Notes: generated from the letters alone by a model not told the origin. Shown: positions 25,801 to 37,074, numbered from the stretch's first letter. The stretch is DNA of 64,000 nt from Corythucha ciliata (GCA_038030265.1 CM075941.1:9300001-9364000), one strand, 5' to 3'. Numbers and translations: made by a program.

Positions 25801-26733
25801 AACCACGAGAAGCTGATCGAGACCTTCGAGAAGACCCGGAGCGAGAACACTGATGGAATTGTTATTCAAGTAGATTTCGCGCAGGTCTCGCGTCGATTGA
25901 AAAAGCTCGGGCGGAAGAGCAACAAGTTGGTTGCTTGAGGCGTTCAGGTGTTGAAGGGAAACGAGACCGACAAAAGCTCTGTCAGCCATGGAAGAGATGG
26001 AATTTTCTTGTAGCAATATTTTCTGAAGCGACCTGAGGCTTGTGAAAGCATTGTCTGGAATGACGGCGAGATCGTTGCGTGACAAGTCTAGCTCTTCAAG
26101 ACCCACGTTACATGTCTTTCCAGGAGCTGAAGGACCGTTTCCCCAGTCGGAAAATCCCAGTTCTAAAACGTCTTGAAGTCGATTATGAGACATATTTAAA
26201 TGACTCAAAGAGTACAAAGGACAGAATAACTCATTAGGGATGTTCCAAACGTTATTGTCACTCAAATCAAGATGTTTCATTTGAGTCAGTCCACGAAAAG
26301 CATTCGCGTGGAACTCCATTGTCATCGCTGGCCAGTCGGTATTGTGGGTGCGGAGAATAAGCGTTTTCAACTCTCTCGAACCAGTTAAAACCCCCGCCGG
26401 AATGTACCGGATTTTACAATAATCCAATTTAAGCTCCCGTAATCGGTGCAGTTGAGACAGAAAACTATTCTGCTCGAGGGCGCTCTCAAAAAACAACACA
26501 TCGCTACATTCCAAGTTGAGCGTCGTAATCATGTCCAATTGAGCCGTCGTCAAATTTGACAACACTCCCTCGACATTCCCAATCGTACGTAACTTACACT
26601 GCAACGACACTGTCACTTCTGGTTCGTCGGCGACACTTAACACGCGCTCCCAATCACAATCGGGCTCGTTCGCTGCCAAAACCAACGCGACCGTCGCCAC
26701 GAGCCCACGAATAGCGATGTCTACAAACCCCAT
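22861..26733 (-). CDS. Toll receptor, long (Toll-6/7/8/18-wheeler-like) type
   Basis: Transmembrane receptor of the Toll family, 1290 aa and one exon. Family members signal through the TIR domain in innate immunity, and long Tolls also act in cell adhesion and tissue patterning; the ligand is not predictable. I chose the Met at 26733, not the in-frame Met at 26913, because a hydrophobic signal peptide (residues about 1-20) follows it directly. Then come about 20 leucine-rich repeats (about 60-670), a cysteine cap with DCDCTMEWL near 677, a cysteine-rich spacer and second N-cap (CPANCTC near 755), about six more LRRs, a second C-cap, a membrane helix (about 989-1014) and a TIR domain (about 1041-1178). 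A Ser/Thr-rich tail follows. The early segment with DWPAMTME and LGFSDWG is typical of the long-Toll class. The TIR is diverged: box 2 reads RDLHVMSPS without the usual Pro-Gly. The gene is flanked by repeats. Confidence 0.95.
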   Translation of the reverse strand: MGFVDIAIRGLVATVALVLAANEPDCDWERVLSVADEPEVTVSLQCKLRTIGNVEGVLSNLTTAQLDMITTLNLECSDVLFFESALEQNSFLSQLHRLRELKLDYCKIRYIPAGVLTGSRELKTLILRTHNTDWPAMTMEFHANAFRGLTQMKHLDLSDNNVWNIPNELFCPLYSLSHLNMSHNRLQDVLELGFSDWGNGPSAPGKTCNVGLEELDLSRNDLAVIPDNAFTSLRSLQKILLQENSISSMADRAFVGLVSLQHLNASSNQLVALPPELFQSTRDLREIYLNNNSISVLAPGLLEGLDQLLVVDLSYNELTSSWVNRDTFSGLVRLVVLNLRRNQLNKIDSHVFQDLYSLQILNLDHNNIDSLADNAFATLSNLHALTLSHNKLIMIESHHFTGLYVLNQLFLDHNQITAVNPKAFENCSNLHDLGLSGNQLNQIPEGIAQLRFLKTLDLGENRIDSINNASFQGLEQLYGLRLIDNLVTNVSKDAFSTLPSLQVLNLAYNKIQHVDKAAFGTSPTLHAIRLDGNQLKDINGMFVNLTGLVWLNVSDNQLQWFDYALIPQSLEWLDMHKNNVADLGNYFEKRSNLQIKMLDASFNRLTEINENSIPDSVETVLLNDNLIRKVKPGTFERKANLSRVVLFANKLQSIDLNALRLSPDIKDAPQFFIGNNPIDCDCTMEWLQRINDMSRQKQYPRVMDLESVTCYLSHTRGSPTRPLMDLKPSQFLCPYETHCFALCHCCDFDACDCEMTCPANCTCYHDHTWTANVVDCSNAGYTSVPTKIPMDATEIYLDGNDLGELGSHVFIGKKKLEVLYLNNSNIASLHNRTFNGVTSLKVLHMENNHLQELRGFEFDQLENLNELYLGHNEIKHLGNNTFKSMKSLEVLKLEQNKIVNFEPWQIHSETLATVSLEGNTWTCTCENFAHMESWLKENSIAVDSNKLVCSDGKSTVVDTIKRCSEARDSAAATSAVQRNTFYNPAILEEDYIPFVAASLVVFIIILLITILGFIFRKDVSLWIHSKYGLRVFSEGSVEEDNRLYDAYVVYSVKDEEFVSQVISANLERSGYSLCLHYRDLHVMSPSYLTDSILGASDASRRIVIVLSLSFLQNEWERPPFRAALQACIERTRSRRSKVLLVLTTDVGPDPELQLLLKTCKVISWGEKRFWEKLRYAMPDIRRKTTADGALKKVVVVDAGKPGSGARYTAAPTTQETWCRMSPASITQSSAPTQSTCVSEESSQRTTTDEEEDPHSYVSIDYQQRQPPKVHHHVYSCIPDPQGQPGRTYFV

Positions 26734-28157
26734 TTTGATTTCATTAGTAACCGATCCGAAAGGCTCTGACGCCGAAACAGAACTGAAGTTACTGTTCAGA
26801 GACGGGAAACAGAGAGACCGGCTCACGGATATTTTCTCCCACTTTTTGTTTCCCCACCCCCTAAATGTTGGGGGGGGAGGGTGATTGACGCGTCGCTCAC
26901 TCGGCACCGCCACTTTCCGGACATGTCCCTCTGACGAGAGTTAACCGACGCTTCATCAATGGGCGGGACTTGAGGGGGGGAAAAAAAAGGAAACTTCCCA
27001 TTTCTCCTTCTTCCTTTTGGCACAACCATTCCTGCTCTTGAGAATGCCAGCCCGACCTCCTAATTATCTTTTCGGACAAACCCTGTGCTATCATTCGTAC
27101 CCCACTCGAAAAAAAGCTGCCCCCTCCCCACCACCACTCATTGAAAAATACATATATTATACATAGTTGGCAATTAAAATGTTACGACTGAAATGGTTTT
27201 TGCTCGCCTTCTTCTTCGAGAAAAAGACAATTTTTTAAAAACACCCAAGAGACCTTCATTTCTGTCTTTCTTCTTAAGAAATTAGTCCCTTACTAAAATT
27301 AGCCCGCCTTGGACAGGGTTATTACCCACCGAAAATGTCGCTTTTAAAAATATAGCCATAATTCAGTTGTCTAGAAATAATTACAAAAAGCTCACTTTAA
27401 TAGACCTATTAATTTCCTTGAAGACCTATTAACACTCCCCACTTTAGGGAACTCAAGCTATTTTTTATTTATTCGAACTACTCTGGGGGAACCTTAACTC
27501 ACACACGCTTAAACCCGATAAAAATAAACACGCATCAAAAGCTCTCAAACGACCGTTTCAATTTTAAATGAGTATAAAAACTAAAACTTACCGAGAATGA
27601 TTTCAAAGTATGAAGACAAAACTATCAAGAGTCACTAAATGCTGAGGTATAAGTGGAGTAATTGAGAGTTTCGCGTTTCCACATTCACACAAATAATATT
27701 GTCTCTTCTATAGCTGTACGCCAACAGTTTTAAAGCTACGTAACAATTATTAATTATAATTAAGGCTATGTACTCGTTGTAACACAAGGGCTTAATATTA
27801 ATTCCGTAAAAATCAGGCGAAAGGCTTCATTTGATTGCACGGGAAAGGACGTCGGGGAAAAATTGCGGGATATTCAATCCTTCTCTCCTCTTGTCGACAA
27901 CAACCATTGCAAAAAAAAAAAATCTCTTTATAACGACATTTTCAAACCCCGAAATAACCTGATTTCCCGGTATAGAACTGTAATCGAGTTTATCGTTTTA
28001 TTGGCGGAATTTTAGTGGGTAATGGATGAAGTAGGAAGAGGCGTGCTGCTAATCCACTGATATGGATATACATACAGCGGTGGATTTACAAGGTGGGTTT
28101 TGGGGATTTCACGCCCCCACCCCACCAACCCCTAGTACAAGGGAGACAACAAGAATG
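26734..28157. other. 5' flank of the Toll gene, presumed promoter region
   Basis: This region lies upstream of Toll on its strand. The first 180 bp is open in the Toll frame but G/C-run-rich and probably 5' UTR. No clear TATA box or initiator could be assigned. A hAT-like start, CAGCGGTGGATTTACA, lies at 28075. No other gene was seen. Confidence 0.4.
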
Positions 28158-28197
28158 AAGATGGGGTAATAAGAGACATGAAGGGGTAATAAGAGAC
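28158..28197 (+). repeat. Left terminal inverted repeat of the pogo-like element
   Basis: Tandem pair of GGGGTAATAAGAGAC separated by five bases; the outer copy is preceded by AAGAT. The right end mirrors it. Confidence 0.85.
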
Positions 28198-28787
28198 AAA
28201 TATATTTTTTTCCTGCCAAATCATTCTTTTCTCATAGTTGTGAATTTTTTTGTAGGTTGCTGTTGCCCAAAGAATGAACACCAATTTTTTTCAGATCCAA
28301 AGAAACATTCAGGGAGTAAGGAAAAATTGTTGATTTTTCACGTTGGACCAGTGTCTCTTATTCGCCGACACGAATAATAAGAGACAAGGTTCTCAATCTC
28401 CATCAGAGAAGCCAGAAAAGCTCCCAGAGAAGTGCTGGGGTGATAGGAGACACATAACAACATGTCTCTTGATAGGCAAAAAGTTTCATACGCAAATGTC
28501 TAACCAGACTGAAAATATTGACCTTCAGAGTTGGGTGAGGAAAATTTGAGCCAAAACTTCCGAATCATATAAACTGTGAACTCGAAAAACGTTTTAATTA
28601 TTTAAAATGTTCATTTAAAAATATATAGTAACACGTTTGGCCAATTAGGAGCGGTCCATCCTCTTAAACTAGTTCATTAAGGCAGCCTTTTCTTTGCAAG
28701 AATATCACATGCATAAAATGCACACAGGAATAAACTTCTTAGGGCCTAGTGACTATAACAAATTAAACACAAGAATAAAACTTAGGG

Positions 28788-29798
28788 CTAATAAATTGTA
28801 GGGTAATTCGACCAATCGATTGAAAATTTATAATAATCTAAAAAGCGACCACTGCGTCCTTTGACCGGTGTAGGGATGTGATCCACAATGTCCTTAATGT
28901 TGACGCAAGATTCTTCATCAGTGTAATTGAACCTGTAGGTCCCTGCTTTTCTCTGCATGAAGTTAACCTCCAACAGCTGGGTTGGAAGGGAAACTGAAAT
29001 GACACAACATACGTAGTGCCTGAATGTAGCTGGGGTTTTTCCAAACACCTTCACAATTAAGTGAGTTCCTGGGGTGAGGTTTTGTTGAGAAGTGGTGACG
29101 ACACTGTTGCATACAGAATTGAGAGTTCCAGATGATGATCGTCAAAATCATCCTCAGATATTGCTTCTGGAGGCATTTGAACGTCTCTTTCTCGTTTTTT
29201 AGAAACGGAGGGCTTTCTGGCTGGAATGACTTTTATTTTGTGGTTCACAGTTTCCTCAGGAGATGATTGATCGTCAGAATCACTCACAGATATTGCTGCT
29301 GGAGGCGTTTGAACGTCTCCTTCTGGTTTTTCAGGAACAGAGGGCTTTCTGGCTGTCATTTTCCGATTCTCAGGTGTATTCGGAAGAGATTCCTCAGTTG
29401 AAGTGTCTACGACTGGTAGATCAAGGTCAGCGTCGCTCTCACAGTCGGAAAATTCGGCTGCTGCCCAAGGTTCTTCAGATCCGTCTCAGAAGGGGTTTGC
29501 CGCTTTCCACTCTTTCTTTGCACCTTTTTAGTCCCAGGCCGTTTCTTTGGTAGAATGACTTTGATTTTCTTGATTTTTTTTCTCCTTCTCAGCAGCCTCC
29601 AGTCGTTGGATAACATCATTTTTCGTCAATATTTCACCTGTATTCACAGTTAGCCGTTTTCTTTTCATTACAACACTAGGCTGAGTTTTATCAGTCATTT
29701 CGGTCAATTTAAATCTAATGAAGTCCTCAAATCTAGATGGCGGAGCTACTCCAAGACCCACAGTCGTATTTTCTTGAGAAGTTGAAGGTTGGGGGTTG
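28788..29798 (-). pseudogene. 3' part of the pogo-like transposase gene
   Basis: Several minus-strand open segments together give the C-terminal half of the transposase gene: a linker beginning DNPQPSTSQENTT (just beyond the BEL insertion), a Lys-rich segment that changes frame near 29560, a segment with an internal duplication (ARKPSV...DVQ.PP.AIS twice, 29141-29350), and a final segment 28788-29054. The last has KVFGKTPATFRHYVCCV and ends with YYKFSIDWSNY. This last part resembles a compact C-terminal domain also present in the transposase at 52366-54967. The reading frame is broken, and introns, frameshifts or both could explain it. It is continuous with the part beyond the BEL element: the split falls inside one codon string at the TCAAT duplication. 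Confidence 0.7.
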
Positions 29799-29803
29799 TC
29801 AAT

Positions 29804-30340
29804 TGTCTTGGACGACACCAAAAATGAAAAAAAAAAACAAAAACCAAACAATAAACCCACTTGGAAGGGGTGGAACTGACAACACAAAAATTTGATTTTT
29901 TCGAAAGAGTATGCGCTCGTGTATTTTTCCCTCTTTTTTGTTTACTTTCAATGTGATTCCTTCTGTCGAGCCGTCTTGTCCCCTCCGGATGTCTCGTCGA
30001 ATTCGGAGACCGGATGCAATACTGCGGGGAAAGAAAATAAAAGAAAACGAAACTCAGACTCAGGCACGCACAATTTAAAAAAGGGTGAAACGGAACGATA
30101 CGCACAAAGCCATACTTTCTCGATGAGTGATGTTGATTGTTGAGCCGGGTTTTTTTTTTGGGGGGGGGGGAAACCTTCCACGGTGTTATATGATGAGTTA
30201 TATTTTTTAAGGGTAGCAAATTGAGTGCATACTCAGGGACAACTTCTTAATATACATAAACGGAAATATAATAATAATAATCTTACTATATATAATAGAT
30301 ATAATAAAAAACAAAAACTAAATTTGGTGGATGCCAAACA
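29804..30340 (-). repeat. 3' LTR of the BEL element
   Basis: 537 bp, TG...CA on the minus strand. It is preceded by a purine-rich GTCGGGCGGGA at 30341-30351 that could serve as the polypurine tract. It contains T and G runs near 30150 whose length differs from the other LTR. Confidence 0.95.
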
Positions 30341-30367
30341 TCCCGCCCGACCGCTGGAGTGTCCACT

Positions 30368-33300
30368 TCAGCAAGAGTGTTCGAACGGCAGTGGAATCAA
30401 TTTATTTGCTGGCCGTTTATACTGAGCAGACGACGTCTTTACTGTTGCAACGCGCACGTGACCATCCTGCCCAGGGAAAACATCTACGATGCGACCAATC
30501 ATCCAGGACAACGGCGATAAGCCGTCATCTTTGATGAGCACTACCATGCCGGGTTTCAAGTCCATAGCCTGTTTGGTCCACTTGTTACGAGCCTGTAGAG
30601 ATCGAAGATACTCGTCTTTCCAACTTTTCCAAAATGTCTGGGCTAACCGCGAAACAAGATGCCATCGATTTCGAAGATCAGTCTTTGTGTCAGTTCGATT
30701 TGGTTCAGGGATGGCCTGAAGTGAATCTTGAATGAGGAAGTGTCCAGGTGTGATTACATTGAACTCGTTAGGATCTTCACTGGCAAGGACCAAAGGTCTT
30801 GAGTTTAAGGAAGCCTCTACCTTAGTCATCACAGTTGCTAATTCTTCGAATGTCAGGAGGCTACCTTGGGTGATTCTCATCAAACACTGTTTCGCAGACT
30901 TCACAGCTGCTTCCCAGCTACCCCCGAAGTGGGGAGCGGACGGTGGGGAGAAATGCCACTGGATGCCTAATTTTGATGATGCGTCGCTGATTTCAGTCTG
31001 GCTAGATGTCAACATGAGGAACCTTTTCAATTCCCGACAAGCACCAACGAAATTAGTCCCATTATCACTATACAAATTGAGACAAAGCCCCCTCCGGGAA
31101 ACGAAGCGAGTCAACGCCGCCAAAAATGCATCCGTTGATAGGCTAGATACAACTTCAATATGACACGCCCTCGTATTGAGACAAATAAAAATGCATATAT
31201 ATGCTTTTGTCTGTGGGGCTTTGCGAAGTGACGACGATTTTATGAGGATGGGCCCAGCGTAGTCGACTCCGGTGTTCACAAATGCTCTGGGTGGTTGCTC
31301 GACTCTTACTCGAGGAAGAGGGGCCATCTCAGGCTGAAACGAGGTTTTCTTAACCCTGTAACAGGGCATGCAACGGAAAATTACAGTTCTGATTTCTCGG
31401 CGAGCTCCCAAAATCCAAAATCGCCTTCGAACGAGGGCGAGTAGCGACGATGGGCCGGGGTGACCAAACTGGTCATGATAGAATTTGATGATCAAACTAC
31501 TCAGATGATTTTTACCGGGCAGTAGAACAGGATGCCGACTCTCGGCGGGTAAATCAGACTGGGTTAACCTCCCCCCTACCCTCATAAGGCCATCATCGTC
31601 GAGAAAGGGGCTTAATTTTGAAACATGATACGATGGAGGGGAGGACGCTTTGATTTTGTCAATATCGTCATGAAACTCTGACTGCTGAACTACTTTTACC
31701 CAGAAATGTAAAGCTTTTCTTAATTCTTCAGTCGTCAGGGGACCGGTACGTTTTAGCGAAGTCAAGTTCTTCCATCGAAGACAGTACGCCGTTACACGCT
31801 GAAGCCTCAACAGCGAGGAGAATTTCGACATCAAGGTATCGAGACTTGTGTCCTCGACTTCAATTTTTAGTACCTTTTTTGATTTTTCCTCCAATGTGGC
31901 AGGATCTGGCTTTGGAAATGCAATTTTCGACGGAGGCCAGTTCTCTTCTGAAGTCAAAACGAATGGCGGTGCTTGCCACCATAGTGTGTGGTAAATGAGC
32001 TCGCTTGGCATCAGGCCTCTTGAAGCACAGTCGGCAGGGTTGTTTTCAGAAGCTATGTGCTTCCACCACGAAGAATCGGTGTGCTGTTGGATGAAATCCA
32101 CTCTATGAGCCACAAAAGTCTGCCAGCGATCGGGTGAAGATCGAAGCCAATGAAGAACGATGGACGAATCCGTCCAACAAAATATTTTCTCAATTTCTAT
32201 GTAGGACTGTAGCAGCGGAAGAACCTTATTTAAAACACGAGTGAGAAGTTCCGCAGCGCATAGTTCAAGTCGAGCTAGAGTTATTTTGCGGTTTGAAGGG
32301 CTGAGCCTCGTCTTCGCGATTAGAATGGTGGAATTGGACTCCCCCGTTAGGTGTACTGTAACCAGATAAATAACGCAGGCATAAGCGCGTTCCGAGGAGT
32401 CGGCAAAACCATGAAGGCGGAATACGGGTTTCTGACCGAGTCGCTGCACTGGCCGTGACACCTCGATTTTAGAACAATGAATCAGCTCTTCTTGGAAACG
32501 GTACCATCGCGCCGCAATTTCGGGGGGCACAGGATCGTCCCAGTGTAATTTCAAATTCCACAGCTCTTTCATAAGAAGTTTTCCGACGACAATAATAGGT
32601 GCCAACCAACCCATGGGGTCATAAATTCTAGCCAGATCGGACAAAATTTGGCGTTTTGTGGCCTTCCCGCTCGAGGACGAAAATTTGTACGTAAAAAAAT
32701 CTAGGGAGGGATTCCAATTCAAACCCAGAATTTTTAGAAACGGGCTATCTGTTTCCAACGACAGGTTTCCGATGCTCCGAAGATCTTCAGCAGGGATGTC
32801 GAGGGCGGGACTCTCCAACATGCCCTTGTGGTGTCGAGGAGGAGACCGCCGACCATGTGCTTCGTCGCTGCAGCCTCCACGGGGATCTGCGGCGGGCGAC
32901 ATGGGGGAGTGGAGGCCCGCCGGGAGACGCGGCTCTTGTCCGAGACCGGCGGGCGTATGGCCGTCTCCTGGCCTTCTCCCGCTCCTGGCTGGAGCGAAGA
33001 GGGCTGGGACCGGCCATGCTTGAGTAGGGTTCCCTACTCGGGCAACCCGGGCAGGGTTCTCTTCCCTGTCCGGTTTCGGTCCATGGCGGAAGCCAGCATC
33101 CTCAGCTCAAAAGACCCACCTCCGCGTGGTCTCTCTCGGGCACGGCTGGCTGGCCAGCAGCCGTGGCTAACGGGTTGAGCTGAGCGATGGGACCGACTCT
33201 GTTGCGGTATCCGGGCCAAAGATGGGGTACAGGCCAGGTAAAGGCCTGCAAAAAGGTCTAGGTACTGGCCACATCTTAAGGAGTTCCGCAGAGAGAGAGG

Positions 33301-34306
33301 GATGTCGATGAGCACCTCGGGGTGATTGGAGGCCCACTTTCGCATGACGAACCCTCCCTTAGTAAGAATTTTTGCCAATTCGTGCCGTAAGTCGATGGCC
33401 GAGTCCACTGATGGGCACGAAGTTAGAAGGTCGTCGACAAAAATTTGACGGGATAGCGCATCCGATGCCGTTTTAAATTCTTTGCCCTCGTCTTCAACGA
33501 GTTGCAACAAGGTACGAATAGCCAGAAAGGGGCTACTGCTGACGCCGAAAGTCACAGTCAAGAGTTTGTACACTCCAACTTCATCTTCAGGACGAAAACG
33601 CCACAGAATTCGTTGATAATCACAATCAGCGGGGTCAAGACGAATTTGCAAAAACATTTGCTTAATATCTCCGGTCAGGGCAACGGGGAACATCCGGAAG
33701 CCAATGAGGACATTTACGATGTCATTTTGAAGTTTGGGCCCGGGAAAAACGCAATCATTGAGAGATTTTCCATTTTCTGAGCGGGCGGATGCATCGAAGA
33801 CCACTCGAATCGATCGATCTGTGCTGTCTTTTTTCCACACCGCATGATGAGGGAGGTAGTACCCCCTCCGAATTATTTTCCTCTTCGTGAGCCATTTTGA
33901 CCATGACGTTATCGTCTATGAGTTTCTGCATGAAGCCACTGTATTTACTTTGCAACTCTGGTTCTTTTTTGAAACGATATTCGAGGGTTTTTAACCGTTT
34001 CAGGGCCCGGGCTTTCGATGAACCTAATTGGGGTTCACCAGGCCTGAATAGAAGGGGCACGACGTAGCGACCATCTGGCTGTCTATGGTGCTTGGAAGCG
34101 TATAGTGCCTCACTTGAATCGTCCTCTTGGCCCCTAAATGTTTTAACTGGATAATTCTCAAGCTCCCAGAACGATGAAACCATGTCTTCCAGGCTAACGT
34201 GAAAAACTGAATTTATATTACATTGGCATACGATGGAAGACGACGCTTGGGAGTTCAAACGAGTTGGTCCCAATAAAATCCAACCAAGGGAACTTTCCAA
34301 CGCCAA
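30368..34306 (-). pseudogene. BEL/Pao pol: reverse transcriptase, RNase H, integrase
   Basis: Polyprotein that would copy and integrate the element. Reading on the minus strand: the RT palm (33034-34306, with FVDDLL in place of the usual YVDD), a break caused by the nested insertion at 32803-33297, RNase H (HGFADSSERAYACVIY and ARLELCAAELL), an integrase zinc-binding HHCC region ending FRCMPCYRVK, the integrase core with D (GVDYAGP), D (YSDNGTNF) and E (FGGSWEAA), and a C-terminal DUF5641-like segment. A one-base frameshift occurs near 33862, where the YYLPHHAVW motif leaves frame, and another near 34310 at the boundary with the protease part. The 844-codon portion 30368 to about 32800 is uninterrupted. 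This copy cannot make a functional polyprotein. Confidence 0.92.
32803..33297 (+). mobile_element. 5'-truncated non-LTR retrotransposon inside BEL pol
   Basis: A 495-bp GC-rich insert flanked by an 11-bp duplication, AGGGATGTCGA (32792-32802 and 33298-33308). On the plus strand its first part encodes the typical C-terminal zinc-knuckle region of RNase H-less or R1/I-like LINE ORF2 (CGVEEETADHVLRRCS), followed by a stop and a GC-rich 3' UTR without a poly(A) tail. Its composition contrasts with the BEL sequence around it. It cuts pol in the RT region and must be younger than the BEL insertion. Confidence 0.85.
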
Positions 34307-36297
34307 AGGTGTCCCCTTCGGCCTTCACGACGTCCGGTTTTTAACAGTTTCGGGAAAATATCGGCACCAAGAAGCACGTCGACTGCCTGAGGAATGGCGA
34401 AAGACGGGTCTGCCAATTCAAGATCGATTATATGTTCCCAAAGACGGGTGGGGAGCTCAGTTGACGGAAGGTTTCCAGCAATTTTATTCACGCAGTACGC
34501 GTCGACAAAATAGTGGGGACGGGCAGAAGCCGTCGGAGAGATTTCAAGACGGGCGGCATTTTTGATAGGAACCACGGCACCACCAAGTCCCCTCACGGGG
34601 TGGTGAGCTTGGTCAGTCTTCAAGCCACAGCGATTGACGAAGTCAGTGGTAACCAAGGAACATTGTGACCCAGGGTCCAGAAGGGCGCGCGCTACGATTT
34701 GTCCGCCAGATCCCGTTTTAACTGAAATTAGTGCCGTAGAGAGTAGAACTAGCGAAGAATCAGGACTGGTATCTCTCCTTGACAGGGCACACGTTTGTGG
34801 CAGTACTCCCTCGTCTCGACGTGAGGGTTTTGGGTCATCGTCCGGTCTCTTTGACTCCGAACTACTGCTAAAGTGTAGTAGAGAATGGTGCGAACCCTGA
34901 CAAACTTTACAATTTTGAACAGTCGTACACGAAGACGACGAGTGCCCCCCCTGAAGGCATTGGATACAAATGCGGGCTCTTTTGGCCGTTCGATACCGCT
35001 CTTTGGGGCTACGAGCCAAGAATTTTTTACAGTCGGCGAGGCCATGTGGTGAAGAACATTCGGCACAGCGAGGAGAGGGGGACCCAGAGGTTGCAACGAA
35101 CACCCCTCTCGAATTTGATTTTTCCGAGCCACATTGTTCGTATTTGCCCTTGCTAGCAGGACGGGGCTTGAGCTTGAACCGCGGGTCACCAGTCGTGATT
35201 AGAGTTTTGACTCGCCTACTCAGGAAATTGAGAAGCTGTTCGAAAGTCGGCTCTTCGCTTAAATTGAAGTTCTCGAATATTTCGCGAGTGTCGTCATCTA
35301 ATTTGCCAATAAGGAGGTAAAACAAAACGAAATCCCAACTTTGAACCGGATGATTCAAGGCCTATAGGGCGTCGAGGTTGGTCGTAAATTTGCTGACTAA
35401 TTCAGACAATGTCGAGCCTCTTCCCACGGGGGGGTGACGAACTAACTGTGACCATAGCTCGGAAGAAATAGCACGTCGATTATCGTAAGCCTTCATAAGG
35501 GTTTGCCAGGCTACATCGAGGTTCTGAGCTTCCAGTGGTAGACTCTGTACTTTCGCTAACGCGTCGCCTTTCAAAGCCGATCTGAGGTAGTAAAGTCTAC
35601 GCACAGGGGGGATGGACGAGTCTGACAAAATAAGAGATTGAAAGAGTTCTTTAAAGTTGGTCCAATTTGACTCTTTTCTTCCATCGAAAGTAGGAAGTTC
35701 GATAGCAGGGAGACGCACTCCGCCTAAATGGTGTTCCCGAAAAATTTCAGCAGGGGAAGGCACTGCCAGAGAAGTCTTCGGCTCCGATGAGCTGGCCTGA
35801 CTGGGCACATTTGAAGGAACAGGTGCCAAAGAAAGTTGAGCTAGGCAATTCGGCCCTGATTCTGAGATGTTATCACATATTTCCCTATTGTCCAAATTAG
35901 AAGGGGAATATGAGGGTTGGCCATGCTCCTCTGACAACTCTCCATTAGGAGTTTCGGTTTTTTCAACAGTGAAGAAGGACGAGCCAGCGGAACTGCGACC
36001 CCCCCTCAAGTTTTGAAGTTTCATTTCTAGCGAATAAATGTGGGTGAGGTAACGGTCGAAATCACCCAGCAAGGAGTCCTCGGTTATGGACTCAGGACGG
36101 ATTTCATGCGACAAAATGTCGTAGAAAAAGTCTTCGAATTGATTTTTTGTCTTGATCAGATCGGAAATTTCTAACACATTGCCTTCCGTTAGATTTTCGA
36201 TGGCATTTAAACCCTGTACTCGCTTGCAAAGCACTTGAAATTTGGCATAGGCTCTTTTGAAGTTGAACGAGCTCGCTTCACTTAATGATACACTCAT
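34255..36297 (-). pseudogene. BEL/Pao gag and protease region
   Basis: Begins at the Met at 36297 with a DUF1759-like gag (residues about 1-310). After an in-frame amber stop at 35362-35364 the frame continues with the rest of gag, a CX2CX4HX4C knuckle (CIQCLQGGHSSSSC), a second knuckle-like CKVCQGSHHSLLH, and a DUF1758-like retropepsin segment whose active-site region reads LLDPGSQ instead of the expected D-S/T-G. The frame is lost near 34310 before pol. The amber codon could in principle be a readthrough site, but together with the altered protease motif it more likely marks decay. Confidence 0.9.
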
Positions 36298-36517
36298 CTT
36301 AAATTTAACAAAACGAAACGGTGAAATAAAAAGAAGTAATTAAGCGACTAAATTACTAAATTGAAATAAACTGGGTATGAAAGCCACTAAAATTAGGGAA
36401 CCCGAAAAATTTAAACCAACGAATTAACCTCTACGATAAGGGTCATGCACGAGGGGCCACTTATTTAAGCTAACGCCTGGGCCTTAAATTTAATTAAATT
36501 AAAGGGGCTGAAAATAA

Positions 36518-36534
36518 TCCGGCCCGGAGGACCA
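36518..36534 (-). promoter_or_regulatory. Candidate primer-binding site
   Basis: TGGTCCTCCGGGCCGGA lies three bases inside the 5' LTR on the minus strand. It starts with TGG as expected for pairing to a tRNA CCA end. I could not identify the tRNA. Confidence 0.55.
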
Positions 36535-36537
36535 AAA

Positions 36538-37074
36538 TGTCTTGGACGACACCAAAAATGGAAAAAAAAACAAAAACCAAACAATAAACCCACTTGGAAG
36601 GGGTGGAACTGACAACACAAAAATTTGATTTTTTCGAAAGAGTATGCACTCGTGTATTTTTCCCTCTTTTTTGTTTACTTTCAATGTGATTCCTTCTGTC
36701 GAGCCGTCTTGTCCCCTCCGGATGTCTCGTCGAATTCGGAGACCGGATGCAATACTGCGGGGAAAGAAAATAAAAGAAAACGAAACTCAGACTCAGGCAC
36801 GCACAATTTAAAAAAGGGTGAAACGGAACGATACGCACAAAGCCATACTTTCTCGATGAGTGATGTTGATTGTTGAGCCGGGTTTTTTTTTGGGGGGGGG
36901 GGGGAAACCTTCCACGGTGTTATATGATGAGTTATATTTTTTAAGGGTAGCAAATTGAGTGCATACTCAGGGACAACTTCTTAATATACATAAACGGAAA
37001 TATAATAATAATAATCTTACTATATATAATAGATATAATAAAAAACAAAAACTAAATTTGGTGGATGCCAAACA
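36538..37074 (-). repeat. 5' LTR of the BEL element
   Basis: 537 bp, nearly identical to the copy at 29804-30340. Visible differences are an A/G near 36560, a G/A near 36647, and the lengths of the A, T and G runs. It should contain the promoter for minus-strand transcription of the element. Confidence 0.95.

Larger units (their letters stand above)
29804..37074 (-). mobile_element. BEL/Pao LTR retrotransposon, nearly intact structure
   Basis: A 7271-bp element with two 537-bp LTRs, flanked by perfect TCAAT duplications (29799-29803 and 37075-37079). LTRs begin TG and end CA on the minus strand. Internal order is gag with zinc knuckles, aspartic protease, reverse transcriptase, RNase H, integrase and a C-terminal DUF5641-like segment, which is the BEL/Pao order. 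The LTRs differ at only about two bases plus homopolymer lengths, so insertion was recent. The coding region nevertheless has an amber stop, two frameshifts and a nested 495-bp insertion. It landed within the transposase gene of the pogo-like element. No envelope gene is present. Confidence 0.95.

Noticed and set aside
26734..26913. Extra 60 N-terminal residues of the Toll protein
   Set aside because: The upstream Met is in frame, but the signal peptide begins at the Met at 26733; the extension is Pro/Gly-rich and homopolymer-derived.
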